From Margaritifera margaritifera (taxonomy: Eukaryota; Mollusca; Bivalvia; Unionida; Margaritiferidae): DNA of 64,000 bases. Numbering within the stretch: the stretch's first letter is position 1; every line of letters begins with the position of its first letter. The position numbers and the translations under genes were made by a program. The notes beneath the pieces are model-generated. The model was given only the letters and a program-made list of their open reading frames with translations. It had not been told where the DNA came from and ran no database searches. Below are positions 12,465 to 23,190 of the stretch, piece after piece. The stretch spans positions 2,317,001-2,381,000 of the forward strand of contig JAQPZY010001405.1 in the NCBI GenBank assembly GCA_029931535.1, given 5' to 3'.

Positions 12465-12690
12465 CGGGAAAGTTCTATAGGTGTGCACAATTGTTTGAAA
12501 ATTCTGATGTGGGCCCTGAGGGTGGGGATCAAAGGTGGGGGTTGTTGTACACGATAATGAATTATGGAGGTGTTCTGTAGATGTGCACAATTATTTTAAA
12601 ATTTTGATGCAACCTCTGGGTGTAGGGGTAGAAGGTGGGGATTGTTTACATAAATTTGTAATAACTCCCAAATCATGAGAGTATAATGTA
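12465..12690. repeat. Two-copy direct repeat, about 110 bp unit
   Basis: GTGCACAATT followed by a G-rich block (GGTGGGGAT or similar) occurs twice with matching surroundings, at about 12482 and 12588. Confidence 0.6.
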
Positions 12691-13501
12691 TGAGAATTAA
12701 TGTGTTTGCATGTGTGTGATTACTGACCAAAGTGTCAACACATGTCAGATGGGGTTTTGAATGAGACCCCTGGGTTATGCCCCTAGGGCATACAGTTTTG
12801 CCCTCGGGAAACAACTTGAAAACTTCTGAGATCCCTACCCTATAGCCATATATGCACTGTTTATGTGTGACAAGGCAAATTCTGATATACAGTTGACTTT
12901 GGCCCGTGGATATATACTTGACATTTGCCGTTACTGATTTGCATTTACTTGGCTGTAGTTATTAACTCATGGATGTTTCTGTGACTGATTAAGACCTTCA
13001 GAGGCCCAAAGCACTGAAAAGATTATGGTGCCACCCCATATGCAATTGAAACAAAACCCCGTAATTTCTCATATTTTTGGTGCCCTAAACACGTGCTTAG
13101 CTTGGCTACTGGGTAATCCAGCACTGACTGGATATGTACATTACTGATTTGGAAGAATAACTTTCTATCAGTTGAGAGACCGACATTTGTCGAAATTCTT
13201 TTCAAAAGAGAGGGGAGTTTATTTACTCCTATAGGTTGACATTTAATCCACGCGTGTTATGGGGTGGAGTGCGAGTAACAGATTTGGACCCCCCAGCCCT
13301 ATCCAATGACCGATACTCATATGGCTGCCAAAATGTTGAGAGTAATAGTAAATAAATAGAAGGCGGGATAATGAAAATTCCCAAGGTCGCAGCCAATCAG
13401 TAAAGAGAATACTGCCCAAGAATTTCATGGGATTATTTGGACCAATCAGATTCAAATAAAGTGATATGTTAACACAAAAAATATTAAATTGCACACTATA
13501 T

Positions 13502-13850
13502 CAGGGGTCTCCAGACTTTAGTGACATGGGATCTACTTTTTACCGAGTCATACCAACACGGTCTACCAGCATGCCCCCGCCTTCACGAGACATTGAAACA
13601 TGTTGCAAAATATTGAATTTCTTTTAATAATCAAATAATGTGGTTATGGATATATCAAACTCTCATACATACTTTTTCTACAAAGTATATTATTAAATTA
13701 AATGTACATATGTCAGGGATGTCCAGACTTTAGTGACATGGGATCAACTTTTTGTCGAGTCATACCAACACGGTGCAGTCTACCAGAAACTACTTTGCGA
13801 TCGACCGGTCGACCGCGATCGACGTATTGGCCACCCCTACACTTTATGTA
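13502..13850. mobile_element. hAT-like MITE, left-arm copy
   Basis: Ends are CAGGGGTCTCCAGACTTT and TTGGCCACCCCTAC, so the termini read CAGGGGTG-type, as in hAT elements. Inside, a 60 bp block starting with CCAGACTTTAGTGACATGGG is present twice. A palindromic stretch, GATCGACCGGTCGACCGC, lies near the right end. It sits at the same place as the right-arm copy at 21459-21780, so it was there before the inverted duplication. Confidence 0.65.
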
Positions 13851-14757
13851 AAGTGAACCAACTACCGTGTAAGATTGTGTACAACTATGTGATAAATAGA
13901 GGATCTCACAGTGTTACACGAGTGTTCATGTCAACTTAAATTTTGCAAGTCTTAGCTAGCTAAAGATTGAAATTATTCGACAAGTTTCATAATGTCATTT
14001 AAATTGAAAATAAATGTCAGCTTGTATTTATCACAAAAATAATAATTTTATTTCACGAAACCACAGAATAGTGTAGCGAAATTACTTTGAAGCACAGTCC
14101 GATGCCTCCATCATTACGTGTTAGCCTTCCATGACGTAATGGTTTTTTTTTTTTTACCTGTGTTTCGTATCGAAAAATTATTATTTTTAGTATATAAGTA
14201 ACATAGTATATATGTGATAAAGAAAAAATATGATATGGGTATATTAACCGAAATAACACAGTAGTCATGTGATAATATTGTTATCTGATTCTATTCCTGG
14301 CTATATTCCATATATGATTTGGTGTGTAAAACCTAATTAAAACACGCATACACTCTTAATCAAAGACTTTGGGTAACAATTGCTTGTCGGCCTGCGGTGT
14401 TCCTAATTTGCTACTTGCTAAATACAGCCATTGAAAACGGTGCAGGATGGCACATTTATGTGAGAGTGACTTTTTAGACTTAATTTTAAAGATATTTCAC
14501 CAGGAAATTCATTGGTATGGTACAATGCTTTCAATCAATTTAATTAAATGGAATATACGTTTTCAAGTTCAACACGGTATGAGGAGAAAAAGCTGTGAAA
14601 TTGTTTATACGATCAGCTTGTATACACTTGACAAACCCTTATTTGTTATTCCGACCTAAGCAAATTAGCAATGTTGTACAGATATGCAGTATGGATTGGT
14701 CGTTCCATTGCTTCTCGAACCGTTTATGTGTTCCTGAATTGGATTGGCAAGGTCCAT

Positions 14758-14877
14758 TTACCGGGAGAAGACTACTACTTCTGCATAGTTGGTATTAGAT
14801 GGAGATCCTCTGATGACGAGCCTGCTCTTTTCATTCTGGGCGTCAGACTTGAATTCCAGCTCTACGTAGTTCAGTTC
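14758..14877 (-). pseudogene. ITIM/ITSM tail exon, left-arm copy lacking its splice acceptor
   Basis: On the minus strand, 39 codons plus TAA are the same as the last 40 codons of the right-arm exon at 18747-18881: ELNYVELEF, an acidic-basic linker, then NTNYAEVVVFSR. Homology to the other copy stops at the fifth codon, so the good acceptor and the first residues are missing. The sequence upstream is instead unrelated and runs into a 242 bp MITE. It is therefore probably a non-functional duplicate, although the open frame itself is intact with no stop or shift. Confidence 0.65.
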
Positions 14878-14897
14878 AGCCGACAATTTGAGCACAG

Positions 14898-15139
14898 GCA
14901 AAGACTGGTCAAGTGATCATGTAAAACTGGGTATAGTACAATATAAACTTTCTACTGATTTGCATCATTATACAAGAGACTGCTTTTAACATTTTGAGTT
15001 GTGATTTAAGTTACATTTTTTAATGGAAATACAACTCTTTTGGAAGCAAACATTTTTGGTTTACAGCAGTTTTTACAACAACATTCATTATTCGGAGTGT
15101 TGTTATACAATTTTGCATGATCACGTGACCAGTCTTAGC
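14898..15139. mobile_element. MITE with about 32 bp TIRs
   Basis: GC(A/T)AAGACTGGTCA followed by (A/C)GTGATCATG opens the element and is repeated in inverted orientation at 15108-15139, with three or four mismatches. It lies at the junction between the left arm and the centre of the palindrome. No coding capacity and no clear target duplication. Confidence 0.6.
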
Positions 15140-15489
15140 CTGCGTTCAAAACATCGGCGGTACAGGTCGATTTTCATTACAAGTGCAATTTCAGTTTCAG
15201 CTTTAGCTGCTACAAAATAAGAACAACCTTGAAAGCTGAATCTATGTGTGAGAAAAAATGTATCATCCAACAATAACTTCCGGTTTTCTGATGTAGACTT
15301 TCGTACCAACGTTGGAATTAGCTCAGGTGTCAAACGCATCAAATTCTTCCGAACGCTTTCTGTAGACACTGCAAAGGGATTTCGACCAGGTTTAACAATA
15401 AAAATCCAATAAAAATAATCACAAGTCAAAATCACTAAAGGGATTAGCAACAAGCAAACAAACTGTTTCCTTCTAGCCGCTATATTTAC
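15121..15489 (-). CDS. Possible type II membrane protein exon, unverified
   Basis: An open frame of about 120 codons on the minus strand without an in-frame ATG near its start; it may be entered through an AG at 15490. It begins AARRKQF, then a hydrophobic stretch of about 20 residues (VCLLLIPLVILTCDYFYWIF), then a polar, basic and serine-rich region (KPGRNPF, SVRKNLMRL, TPELIPTLVRKST). Positive residues before the membrane segment suggest the type II topology common in Golgi glycosyl- or sulfotransferases. The 3' end runs into the MITE at 14898-15139. I do not recognise a family, and chance is a real alternative. Confidence 0.25.
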   Translation of the reverse strand, partial: VNIAARRKQFVCLLLIPLVILTCDYFYWIFIVKPGRNPFAVSTESVRKNLMRLTPELIPTLVRKSTSENRKLLLDDTFFLTHRFSFQGCSYFVAAKAETEIALVMKIDLYRRCFERRLRLVT

Positions 15490-18400
15490 CTACACGAACT
15501 TTTGAACATTCAAAGAATTCGGTCTCTCACGAGATAGCAGTTGTTAATACTTGAAAGTATTTTTTAAAACGATAATACTATGTGTACATTTTGATTCATC
15601 CAGGTAAATATTTGTTCCGCCTGAGTATTTTCTGCATTATTACGCTTACCCCACCTTATAGATTGATTATTAATCTATCTCTCCTAAAAGTGCATATCAT
15701 ATTCTGCTTAAAAAAACGCACCCCACCCCCTTCCCATTTAAATATAAACAAGTGCCTAGCTTTGACTTTGTTATATCTGATAAAGGAATTCTTTAAGAAA
15801 GCACAGTAGTCTACATCATTTAACATGTAAAATTTGATGTACGAGATCTCCTACGATAAACAAATTCAACGCAAAACAAAATATTACCTTGCAGGTGTCA
15901 TACCAACTTGACTTTTGCAGTTCAGCTCAATACACATGTACTTTTGGCAGAAAAATGACATCAGCATATGTTGCGGTTAGTTTCCAGACCTTGAGTGATG
16001 TTTTCATTTTTGTCTTGAGTGCGTCTATTCGCAGAATACGATATTAAACGTGTTTTAAAATTATTTTCGTGTATTTGATCAGTGTCTATTGAACATTTAA
16101 AAGAAAGTGACAAATAAACTGACAAACTCTTAGTTTTCTTTGTTCATGAAATTTAGCATATTCAACAATGGATTTATGCGATGATTTAAGAGATGTTTGG
16201 TTTGCAAACATGGGCTAACTTGTATATTTTTCAGTTTATTTATATATGCGATACTATCCAGTAAAGATGATTAGTATTATCTCATTTTGGCTTCTAATTA
16301 CCAAGATAAAACTAATAGTGCATGACACAGTGCTTACCGATAGTCACTGTCTCAGCTGACTGCCCAAGAACTTTCACGATAATAGCCAGTGTAGCTTTAA
16401 TGTAAGCAACAAAGATCACCGCTAGGCAAGTCTTTAAAAATTAAAGCTAAACCAAATGAATTTAAAAGAGAAGAGTCATTTGATGGCAGTCACTTGCCGC
16501 AAGAGATACAGCTAAATTGTCACTGATGACGACTACCACTATGCGATTACGTTAAAATCGCAACGATTACGTTAAAATCGCAACGTTTGCACTTCTTGAC
16601 AGGAGCAATAAACTGATATTTACAATTTTATTTACGAAATAGTAATTTTCTAAGGTTGTCATTATTTTTTCTTTCTATCTTGTATATGCTACATTTAGAC
16701 AACACTCGGTTATTCAAGTACAGGGTGTGTAGCACATCCTACAGATGAATTATGAATTGTCATCATCTTTATTTCCTTCAATAGAAGATTACACGATATA
16801 CCGTATATACTCGCGTATAAAATACCAACTGCATACTGCATAGAGCCAGATCTGCCGTTGCATAATGCATCTGGGTCTATGCAGTTTGTAAAGACTAATC
16901 AGTAGAACAAACAACATAGACACTGATCTGTCGGCGCATTATGCGACGGCAGATCAGGGTCTATGTTGTTTGCATTTGGATGCAACTTATACGCGATTAT
17001 ATATGGTAATTATTAGGTATAATAAATCATTTGATTGCAATCAGAAAACTGTCTCAAGGTTAAACAAAAACAACCAAAAGACTTGTGTATATAAATAATA
17101 CAAGATGTAGGCAATTATACAGCCTGGCCTCGTGTGTGGAAAACCAAGAATAGGCTGACAAAGCGAAAGAAATGATATTGTACGTACAAAAATGTAAATA
17201 AAAATGTAGTAGGAATATCATGACACATTTCATCTATGCTGTAAAATGGAATAGTAGACTTCAACATGCTTACATTATTACTGTACTGAATAATAAGCTA
17301 ATTAGTTTCCTTCAATTAACATTGACAGTTGGTAAATCAGGTGTATCGCTATGTCAGGTAGTTTCTTATGTCTAACAATCAATCAGATCAGAATAAGGAG
17401 ATGTTTTCTTGCCAAATAAAAAGCCAAATTAGGAACGATTTTATAATAGTTTGTATGAAAAGAAATTATGAGTTCCGAACATTTCAGTATAACCCAATTT
17501 ATATGTGCTTGCAAATAGAAAGAATCACGAATGAACTGTACTCAAAGGCGTATGCCTAGCTAAGAAAAGACCTTTAAAGATGTAAGGCGAAGTAAATATA
17601 TGCATTTCATCTTTCTTAATGTAATAGAATTTTTCAGTGGATATGTGCTACTATTGAGGGACAAAGCCTTGGCAGATTTCCGTGTCAGGTGCTGGTATTG
17701 TACTTGAAGAGTGAAAACACGGAAAGATCTGATATCTAAAAGACCCTAACTAATCGCAAGAAGTTTAAAAAAGAGATGCCGTGTTTTATTTCTGTCACCC
17801 AAGATCAACTAATTTTGTGTCAGACTTTCTTCAAATCGACCAATCGTCTGATCATAATAAAATTCTTTTAAATTTGCTCATGGCCATGAATAGGCCACCG
17901 GGGACTGAATTTTTTTTTTTTTTTTTTTTTTTAAAACTTGACTGTCAGGATTTTACAGATTCCTTTTAATACCACCTGACACGGTGCTAAGGGAATTATG
18001 CATAGTTATTGAGCAATCCTGACTCTTCATTAAAGACTTGCCTGTAAACTGTGTATATTATAATCTTAACTGGACTGACGGAAGTTTTGTGTCCAATCCC
18101 ACTCATGTTAGAATAAAACGATACTAGATGCGTGAGAAGGTTTTGGTGGAATCTATAAAATTACAGCAGAATTAACATTTTGTTATTACGATTGTCACAA
18201 ATAAAGACTCGCATTAACAAAAAAGAAATATGCTAGAGTTTTATTTGTCAACTCAAGAATTCAATAGTATTTATAAACAAGTTCGTTATTATTTCTCTTC
18301 CAGAAAGGTCATGTCCAACTTTACATTTTCTTATGAAATTAATTGTAGTTTCTCTTTTAAAATGAAATCCAGAAATATATTCCTAACTTATTTCTTTATA

Positions 18401-18740
18401 TACAATTCTACTATAGTCATGTATCGATACCGCTAGTCAGTATCGTTATACACTATCGCCTGAGTAAATATCGCGATTCATTGATGCTCTCTAAACACTG
18501 TAATTTTCTTTACATGGAATGAGCACTTAAAAAACAAATACCGACACAGACAAAACACACAGAATTCGTAAGAATAGTGTCTGTTCAAATGTTTGATATA
18601 GATTTATACGGAAAGAAGTACACACGCGTTGAGCTAGATCAAGCATGTGTGCGATTACAGATTTGAAAAGTAATTAATTGTGACCGTGTTTCTGAAATAA
18701 ATTACTAGCAAATTCGGAAATAAACTAAATTTAAATAAAT
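15490..18740. other. Centre of the palindrome, no firm gene
   Basis: About 3.2 kb between the arms. It holds one double-hairpin MITE (16799-17008), a short 21 bp tandem duplication at 16541-16583 (ACGATTACGTTAAAATCGCA), a T-run at 17909-17931 and no exon I could support. The missing upstream exons of the ITIM/ITSM gene would have to lie here, or were lost. Confidence 0.5.
16799..17008. mobile_element. Double-hairpin MITE, centre copy
   Basis: Ends TACCGTATATACTCGCGTAT and its near reverse complement ATACGCGATTATATATGGTA. Two consecutive inverted repeats lie inside. The second is nearly perfect (arms around CATAGACACTGATCTG and CAGATCAGGGTCTATG); the first has mismatches. Flanking TA suggests a Tc1/mariner-like target. 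Related copy at 21143-21363. Confidence 0.75.
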
Positions 18741-18746
18741 TTTCAG

Positions 18747-18881
18747 GTGGGCAGAACTGAAGAACTGAACTACGTAGAGCTGGAATTCAAGTCTGACGCC
18801 CAGAATGAAAAGAGCAGGCTCGTCATCAGAGGATCTCCATCTAATACCAACTATGCAGAAGTAGTAGTCTTCTCCCGGTAA
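18747..18881 (+). CDS. Terminal exon with ITIM and ITSM motifs
   Basis: After a TAAATTTTCAG acceptor, 44 codons run open in phase 0 to TAA at 18879-18881. The peptide starts VGRTEELNYVELEF and ends NTNYAEVVVFSR. LNYVEL fits the ITIM consensus (I/V/L/S)xYxx(L/V/I), and TNYAEV fits the ITSM consensus TxYxx(V/I). The order, ITIM then ITSM about 25 residues later near the C-terminus, is the layout known from inhibitory receptors such as PD-1, Siglec and SLAM families. This suggests a C-terminal cytoplasmic tail recruiting SH2-domain phosphatases. Upstream exons (transmembrane and ectodomain) were not found in the 3.9 kb to the left, so whether the gene is expressed is unknown. Confidence 0.6.
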   Translation: MGRTEELNYVELEFKSDAQNEKSRLVIRGSPSNTNYAEVVVFSR

Positions 18882-19850
18882 ATGGACCTTGCCAATCCAA
18901 TTCAGGAACACAAAAACGGTTCGAAAAGCAATGGAACGACCAATCCATACTGCATATCTGTACTTTCCTTAGGTCGGAATAAAAAATAAGGGTTTGTCAA
19001 GTGTATACAAGCTGATCGTATAAACAATTTCACAGCTTTTTCTCCTCATACCGTGTTGAACTTGAAAACGTATATTTCATTTAATTAAATTGATTGAAAG
19101 CATTGTACCATACCAATGAATTTCCTGGTGAAATATCTTTAAAATTAAGTCTAAAAAGTCACTCTCACATAAATATACCATCATGCACCGTTTTCAATGG
19201 CTGTATTTAGCAAGTAGCAAATCAGGGACACTGCAGGCCGACGAGCAATTGTTACCCAAAGTATTTGATTTAGAGTGTATGCATGTTTTAATTAGGTTGT
19301 ACACACCAAATCGTATATAGAATATCGCCAGGAATAGAATCAGATAACCATATTTGTTACGATAGAATTTTCAAGGAATTTTTATAATTCAAATTTTTAT
19401 AATTTTTTTATCATTGAATTTTCAAGGCATTTTTTTATAAAGACTAATGTTTGTTTTAGAATTCAAATTTGTATAATTCTTAATAAAACAGAATTTGGAG
19501 TACTTTAATCCTAAAATTATACAGGCAAAATTCCGCTTACGCTAGATAATTCAAAGATTATACAGGCAAAATTCTGCTTACGCGAGCAAATTCAAAGATC
19601 ATACAGGCAACAGGCTGATGCTAGCGAATTCCTTCACGTATACTTTGATCAATAAGATTACTAGCCAGGTCAGCAACTGGGATGTTGGAGGGCGTGAGCT
19701 TTAACCAACCTGCGACCATTTTTGAAAAAGGGAATGCGTTATGTCAAAATCTCGTAAAATCTCGCGGCTCTAGACCTCGGGGGTGAGTCTATCTCGCCCT
19801 AAACCATAGCCTTTTATAGAAAGAGCTGCGCATTCCGTGACCAAGAACTG

Positions 19851-19924
19851 TATATAAGCGGTCGCGCACCTCGAAAGAATAGTTGCTACGCCTCTACATC
19901 TTTAAGTTCTGACTTCCTTTGCAG
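19851..19924 (+). promoter_or_regulatory. TATA box and short first exon with donor
   Basis: TATATAAG at 19851-19858 follows a GC-richer region. About 30 bases later a short leader could begin, ending TTCCTTTGCAG|GTAAGA at 19924. The donor matches consensus well. This is what an LTR promoter with a spliced leader, or a small gene's promoter, would look like. Confidence 0.5.
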
Positions 19925-20603
19925 GTAAGACAAAATTGTTTCCTTATATTCTAAAAGACTTTTTTTGTAGGTCTTTAATACATTTAGGTGCTGGAAAGTA
20001 TTTCTCTCTCTCTTGAAACGAGTTTTTTATATTCTTTAATACTAATTGTAAATTATATTGTTTTATGGAGTGTATAGATTTTTATTAGGAATTTATATGC
20101 ATTGTAACTGTGTAGATTTTTTACCAGGAATTTGTATGTATTGTAATTGCAATAGTGAATTATTGTAAAACGATTTGCTGCTAACTTCATGCTCTTGATA
20201 ATTAATTTAGAAGTAAAATACTTTTGGGTTACAAAAACATCATATTTCGGTATTTAAGGTTCAAACATTTATTAATTTGTCTTCACGATAAAATGATTTT
20301 AGTCTTAGTTCGAAATATTGATTTTTACTATATTTTAAGTTATTTTGGCTATCTTTGGCTTCTTCAATATTTAGTTATTTACATCATAATTTAAAAGTAC
20401 AGAAATTAGATAATCGTATGAAGTCGTCAAGCTTTGAATCAATATATTAATTATACGTGTATTTCTGTATCTAGAATATATATCTTCATATGTATTTCTT
20501 ATCTGGGACTGTTGTCAATTTAATAAAAGTTGCTACGCCTCTACATCTTAGAGTTCTGACTTCCTTTGTAGTTCGAACCCGGTACCCCTCTCGCACCCCA
20601 GCG

Positions 20604-20732
20604 ATGCAACCAGCAACATCGCAAGGAGTGACACCTCCGCAAAGGGATGTCGGAAAGAAGTCTTTGCTGGACGAACATTCCTTTACCACCAGTAGCAATG
20701 ACAAAATCCTCATAATAAATGTTGACCAATAG
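20604..20732 (+). CDS. 42-codon ORF in putative second exon of the LTR-like unit
   Basis: The first ATG after the TTTGTAG acceptor-like site at 20571 opens a 42-codon frame (MQPATSQGVTPPQRDVGKK, then a serine-rich part and ILIINVDQ). AATAAA overlaps its end. It has no recognisable domain. The frame may simply be U5 or leader sequence of the element; the spliced structure is the only argument for it. Confidence 0.25.
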   Translation: MQPATSQGVTPPQRDVGKKSLLDEHSFTTSSNDKILIINVDQ

Positions 20733-21142
20733 AAAAACTTTCATCATAAGTTGTGAAGATAAGTGGCCAGACATCAAAATGCTACAATATATTTATCACA
20801 TGAATACTGTGTTATTTCGGTTAATATATCCATATCATATTTTTTCTGTATCACACAAATACTAGGTTACTTAGGTAAATATACTAAAAATAATAATTTT
20901 TCGATACGAAACACGGGCAAAAAACCCCCCAGTACGTCATGGAAGGCTAGCACGTAATGACGGAGGCATCGGACTGTGCTTCAAAGTAATTTCACTACAC
21001 TATTCTGTGGTTTCGTGAAAAAACATTATTTTTCGTAATGTGATAAATACAAGTTTACATTTATTTTCAATTTAAATGACATTATGAAACTTGTCGAATA
21101 ATTTCAATCTTTAGCTCGCTAAGGCTCGCAAAAGATAGAAAT

Positions 21143-21363
21143 TACTGTATATACCTGCGTATAGCTCGTTACCAACTGCAAACTGCATAGACCCAGATCT
21201 GCGGACGCATACTGCGCCGGCAGATCTGGGTCTATGCACTTTGTAAGGACTAATCAATAGAACAAACAACATAGACCCTGATCTGCCGGCACATTATGCG
21301 ACGGCAGATCAGGGTCTATGTTGTTTGCATTTGGTCCCAGTTTTTACGCGAGTATATACGGTA
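21143..21363. mobile_element. Double-hairpin MITE, right-arm copy
   Basis: Ends TACTGTATATACCTGCGTAT and ATACGG-type GTATATACGGTA. It carries two successive hairpins: one at 21185-21237 around CATAGACCCAGATCTGC, and a perfect one at 21263-21327 with 26 bp arms and a 13-base loop. It is missing from the homologous position in the left arm (about 13950), so it arrived after the arms formed. Confidence 0.8.
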
Positions 21364-21458
21364 TTCGACTGGTTCTTAAATTTAAGTTGACATGAACACT
21401 CATGTAAGACTGTGAGACCCTCTATTTATCACATAGTTGGTACACTTAACATATAGTG

Positions 21459-21780
21459 TAGGGGTGGCCAATACGTCGATCGCGGTCGATCGCAAAGTAG
21501 TTTATGGTAGACTGCACCGTCTTGGTATGACTCGGTAAAAAGTAGATCACATGTCACTAAAGTGAGGCCATCCCTGACATATGTACATTTATTAATAGAC
21601 TTTGTAAAAAACAATATGTAAGAGTGTTTGATATATCGATAGCCACATTATTTGATTATTGAAAGAAGTTCAATATTTTGCAACGTTTCATCAATATCTT
21701 GTGAAGGCGGGGGGGGGGGGGCATGCTGGTATGACTCGGTAAAAAGTTGATCCCATATCACTAAAGTCTGGACACCCCTG
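21459..21780. mobile_element. hAT-like MITE, right-arm copy
   Basis: Reverse-oriented counterpart of 13502-13850: starts TAGGGGTGGCCAATACGTC and ends GTCTGGACACCCCTG. It contains a G-run at 21710-21721 not seen in the left copy. Confidence 0.65.
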
Positions 21781-22814
21781 ATATAGTGTTTCCAGTTTAA
21801 TATTTTTTATGTGTTAATATGTTAACATATCACTTTATTTGAATCTGATTGGTCCAAATAATCCCTTGAAATTCTTGCTCAGTATTCTCTTTACTGATTG
21901 GCTGCGACCTTGGGAATTTTCATTATCCCGTCTTCTATTTATTTACTATTACTCTCAACATTTTGGCGGCCATTTTTCGAATCGATTGCCATAGCGGCAT
22001 TGAGAAAGAAAAAAAAAGGTTACGTTAATACGCCCTCAGGGGCTCGTTACAAATGAAATTACTAGTATCGGTCATTGGATAGGGATGGGGGGTGGGGGGT
22101 GTCCAAACCTGTTACTAGCACCCCACCCCATAACACGCGTGATTTAAATGTCAACATATAGGAGTAAATAAACTCCCCTCTCTTTTGAAAAGAATTTCGA
22201 CAAATGCCGGTCTCTCAACTGATAGAAAGTTATTCTTCCAAATCAATAATGTAGATATCCAGTCACAAAAACATCCAGTGCGTTAATAACTACAGCCAAG
22301 TAAATGAAAGTCAGTAACGGCAAATCTCAAATTCTCAGCAACACTTCTATATTTAGCACAGTTTCTACATACAGTAATACTCCCTTCAGGGAAATATCCA
22401 ACAACTGGAATACTTTTTCTTCTTCTGCCAAATCCAATACCGCATCTGTGGTAAATGTTCATGGTGGAAACGTTCTTAACAGTCACCTACCAATTCATGC
22501 ATATAACGCTATACTCCTTATAGCTGACCTAACCAAGTGAACAATGTATAACAACAACACATAGGAATTTCCAGCAGCGGTCCAATTTTGAAAAATTATC
22601 CTGTTCGTGACAAATGTTCTATTGATTAGAAGGACATTTGCTCTTTTAATTCTTATTTATTAAAATTTATACTTCTAAACTTTATTTGTTATCAAACTGT
22701 TCAATACTACATCAACTGGCGTCTGGGACTATGCTTTCACGCGCAAGAATTGAAAGGTGCAGCGTCCGAGCCAGAATGCAAATGCCGAAAAAGACGTATT
22801 TTTCTTTCTCTTTC

Positions 22815-23190
22815 TTTCCCATTAAATAACAACTATGTGATAAACAAAATCTTAAATGGGTAATGATTTCATATTGAATTTATGAAACTCGTTGAATAAT
22901 TTTCAGAAATTATTTAACTCGTTTCATAAATTCAGTATTAAATCGTTATCCATTTGAGATCCTCTATATATGCAAAATCTATAATAACACCTCATGACAT
23001 TCTAATGACGTGAAACGACTGAGGCATCCGAATGTATTTTAAAGTCATGTCACTACACTGTTGTACAGTTTCGTCAAATAAAATCGGGATTTTTGGTTAT
23101 GTGGTAAACATAATCTTGCTCCTTCCAAATGAAATTTATCAAACTCATCGAATAAAATGACGATCCTTTGCTCGCCAAGGATCACAAAAG
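22815..23190. repeat. Third, diverged copy of part of the palindrome arm
   Basis: Contains GACTGAGGCATCCGAATGTA, the CACTACACTGTTGTACAGTT block and CTCGCCAAGGATCACAAAAG, matching the right arm at 20950-21135 in order and orientation with many differences. An internal inverted repeat surrounds TTTATGAAACTCGTTGAATAA (22880-22935). It shows that part of the arms is itself a dispersed repeat. Confidence 0.6.

Larger units (their letters stand above)
12923..14877 (+). repeat. Left arm of a large inverted repeat
   Basis: This segment is the reverse complement of 18762-22325, apart from insertions. The outer edge is ATTTGCCGTTACTG (12923) against CAGTAACGGCAAAT (ending 22325). The inner edge is at GTTCAGTTC (14877). 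Landmarks in both arms, in inverted order, are the CACGCGTGTTATGGGG block, a hAT-like MITE, the GATGCCTCCATCATTACGTG block and a C-terminal exon with ITIM/ITSM motifs. The left arm has one private insertion of about 125 bp (12993-13118). It lacks the solo LTR and double-hairpin MITE of the right arm. Confidence 0.88.
19355..20788 (+). mobile_element. Solo-LTR-like insertion in the right arm
   Basis: Absent from the left arm, where AATATT is uninterrupted. The insert begins TGTTACGATAG and ends near GCTACA or GCTACAAT; ATATT flanks both sides (19350-19354 and 20789-20793). Inside are AT-rich repeats (an ATACAGGCAAAATTC block three times at 19519-19610), a TATA box, a splice-donor-like site and an AATAAA at 20714. 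TGTTACG starts are common for LTRs of Gypsy/BEL elements. No second LTR or internal coding region is seen, so it reads as a solo LTR, although it is unusually rich in gene-like signals. Confidence 0.6.
18762..22325 (-). repeat. Right arm of the large inverted repeat
   Basis: Reverse-complement counterpart of 12923-14877, enlarged by insertions. A 1434 bp LTR-like element is inserted at 19355-20788 and a 221 bp double-hairpin MITE at 21143-21363. The arm also holds about 110 bp around 21965-22075 that is absent from the left arm. Similarity in shared parts is high but clearly below identity, judged by eye. Confidence 0.88.

Noticed and set aside
14671..14916. Plus-strand 81-codon frame (HLPGEDYYFCIVGIRW), mirrored at 18705-18911
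   Set aside because: It is the antisense of the ITIM/ITSM exon in both arms. The sense strand has the better splice acceptor and meaningful motifs.
20486..20777. Minus-strand frames of 75-78 codons over the LTR-like insert
   Set aside because: They are shadows of the plus-strand spliced-looking unit and share no motif with known proteins.
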